Of a DNA stretch of 6,037 bases, positions 5,894 through 6,037 are shown piece after piece. The notes under the pieces are model-generated. The model was not told the DNA's origin. It saw only the letters and a list, made by a program, of their open reading frames with translations, and searched no databases. The stretch covers positions 1 to 6,037 of the forward strand of contig DAOTUC010000013.1 in the NCBI GenBank assembly GCA_034437315.1. The letters run 5' to 3'. Within the stretch, counting starts at the first letter, position 1. The number at the start of each line of letters is the position of its first letter. The translations under genes were made by a program, and so were the position numbers. This DNA comes from DSAR01 sp034437315. Lineage in GTDB: Bacteria > Chloroflexota > Anaerolineae > B4-G1.

Positions 5894-5902
5894 TGATATA
5901 AT
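5894..5902 (+). promoter_or_regulatory. Plus-strand extended -10 promoter
   Basis: TGATATAAT contains the extended TGn motif plus a perfect TATAAT (5897-5902), predicting a start about 5908-5911. The only -35-like hexamers are badly spaced (TTGTGA 5877-5882 with 14 bases, TTGCAA 5869-5874 with 22), which is tolerable for an extended -10 promoter or one needing an activator. Transcription would run into the structured region at 5941-6037 and out of the window. Confidence 0.45.
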
Positions 5903-5908
5903 ATATAG

Positions 5909-6037
5909 ATGATCTTGTATAAGTTTGTACCTTAAAAAATTGCCTCAGCCAGCAGGAAAGTTGGCTGAAGTCGAGGAGATACTCTGCGAGGCATCGAACC
6001 AAGCGTAGTGGGGATCAAAAAGCCCGACAGACGCTGA
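5909..6037 (+). ncRNA. Candidate structured RNA or 5' leader (runs off the window)
   Basis: Downstream of the extended -10 promoter the plus-strand RNA can form two modules. The first is closed by TGCCTC (5941-5946) with GAGGCA (5988-5993) and holds a hairpin AGCCA (5947-5951)/TGGCT (5962-5966) and a short GGAG/CTCT stem (5975-5985). The second is closed by AGCGT (6002-6006) with ACGCT (6031-6035) and holds GGG (6011-6013)/CCC (6023-6025). No credible coding frame covers it; the longest frame ending at 6037 is 23 codons after a stop. I do not match it to a known RNA class. It could be the leader of a gene beyond the edge, a stand-alone small RNA, or simply the terminator described for the other strand. 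Confidence 0.3.
5934..5993 (-). terminator. Possible minus-strand intrinsic terminator
   Basis: Read on the minus strand, the stem TCAGCCA/TGGCTGA (5945-5951 with 5962-5968), or the longer TGCCTC/GAGGCA closure (5941-5946 with 5988-5993), is followed within two bases of the outer stem by six T residues (plus-strand A-run 5934-5939). This is the form of a rho-independent terminator for a leftward gene entering from the right edge. It competes with the structured-RNA reading of the same bases on the plus strand. Confidence 0.35.

Overview
The window looks like part of a GC-rich bacterial chromosome. Its repeat content (a short intergenic repeat that reads as the spurious peptide CPERSRR, and clusters of small palindromes with TAAA-type or TTTCAA-type loops) is what one often meets in Chloroflexota and a few other environmental phyla. 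That placement is an inference from repeat style and GC content, not from a marker gene. The gene bodies are GC-rich, while about 2750-2950 and 5800-5940 are clearly AT-richer, as expected for acquired or regulatory DNA.

Layout from left to right. (1) 1-2691, +: the end of a large SNF2-type helicase whose start lies upstream. Its first residues look like the linker that follows a phospholipase-D-like domain in PLD-SNF2 fusion helicases, a type often found in anti-phage or restriction loci. (2) 2692-3061: gene-free, with an 81-bp repeat bounded by 9-bp inverted ends. (3) 3062-3334, +: a small unrecognised reading frame with a good ribosome binding site but an in-frame TGA after 22 codons. Its last codons overlap the next start. 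(4) 3331-3722, +: a SpoIIAA-like (STAS/SEC14-fold) protein broken by a one-base frameshift near 3586. (5) 3731-4609, +: an intact short-chain dehydrogenase/reductase with all catalytic motifs, 8 bases downstream. Items 3-5 look like one co-transcribed and translationally coupled unit. (6) 4681-4769: two hairpins, one with perfect 18-bp arms. (7) 4764-5285, +: about three blades of a YVTN/YncE-like beta-propeller whose front end is missing exactly at that hairpin. (8) 5309-5558: a non-coding foldback (MITE-like) element with about 50-bp imperfect terminal inverted repeats around five consecutive small hairpins. (9) 5556-5753, -: a possible remnant of a minus-strand gene whose stop is supplied by the element's terminal TGA. 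(10) 5846-6037: an AT-rich control region with back-to-back promoters, a 17-bp palindrome between them, and a stretch able to form a two-module RNA fold that runs to the window edge.

Taken together this looks like the decaying flank of an accessory locus. One large defence-type helicase and one reductase look functional. Two genes carry single lesions, two more are fragments abutting palindromic elements, and the right edge may be the start of a structured RNA or a regulated gene that continues outside the window. The strongest new leads are the foldback element and the structured right edge. No complete novel system is contained in the window.
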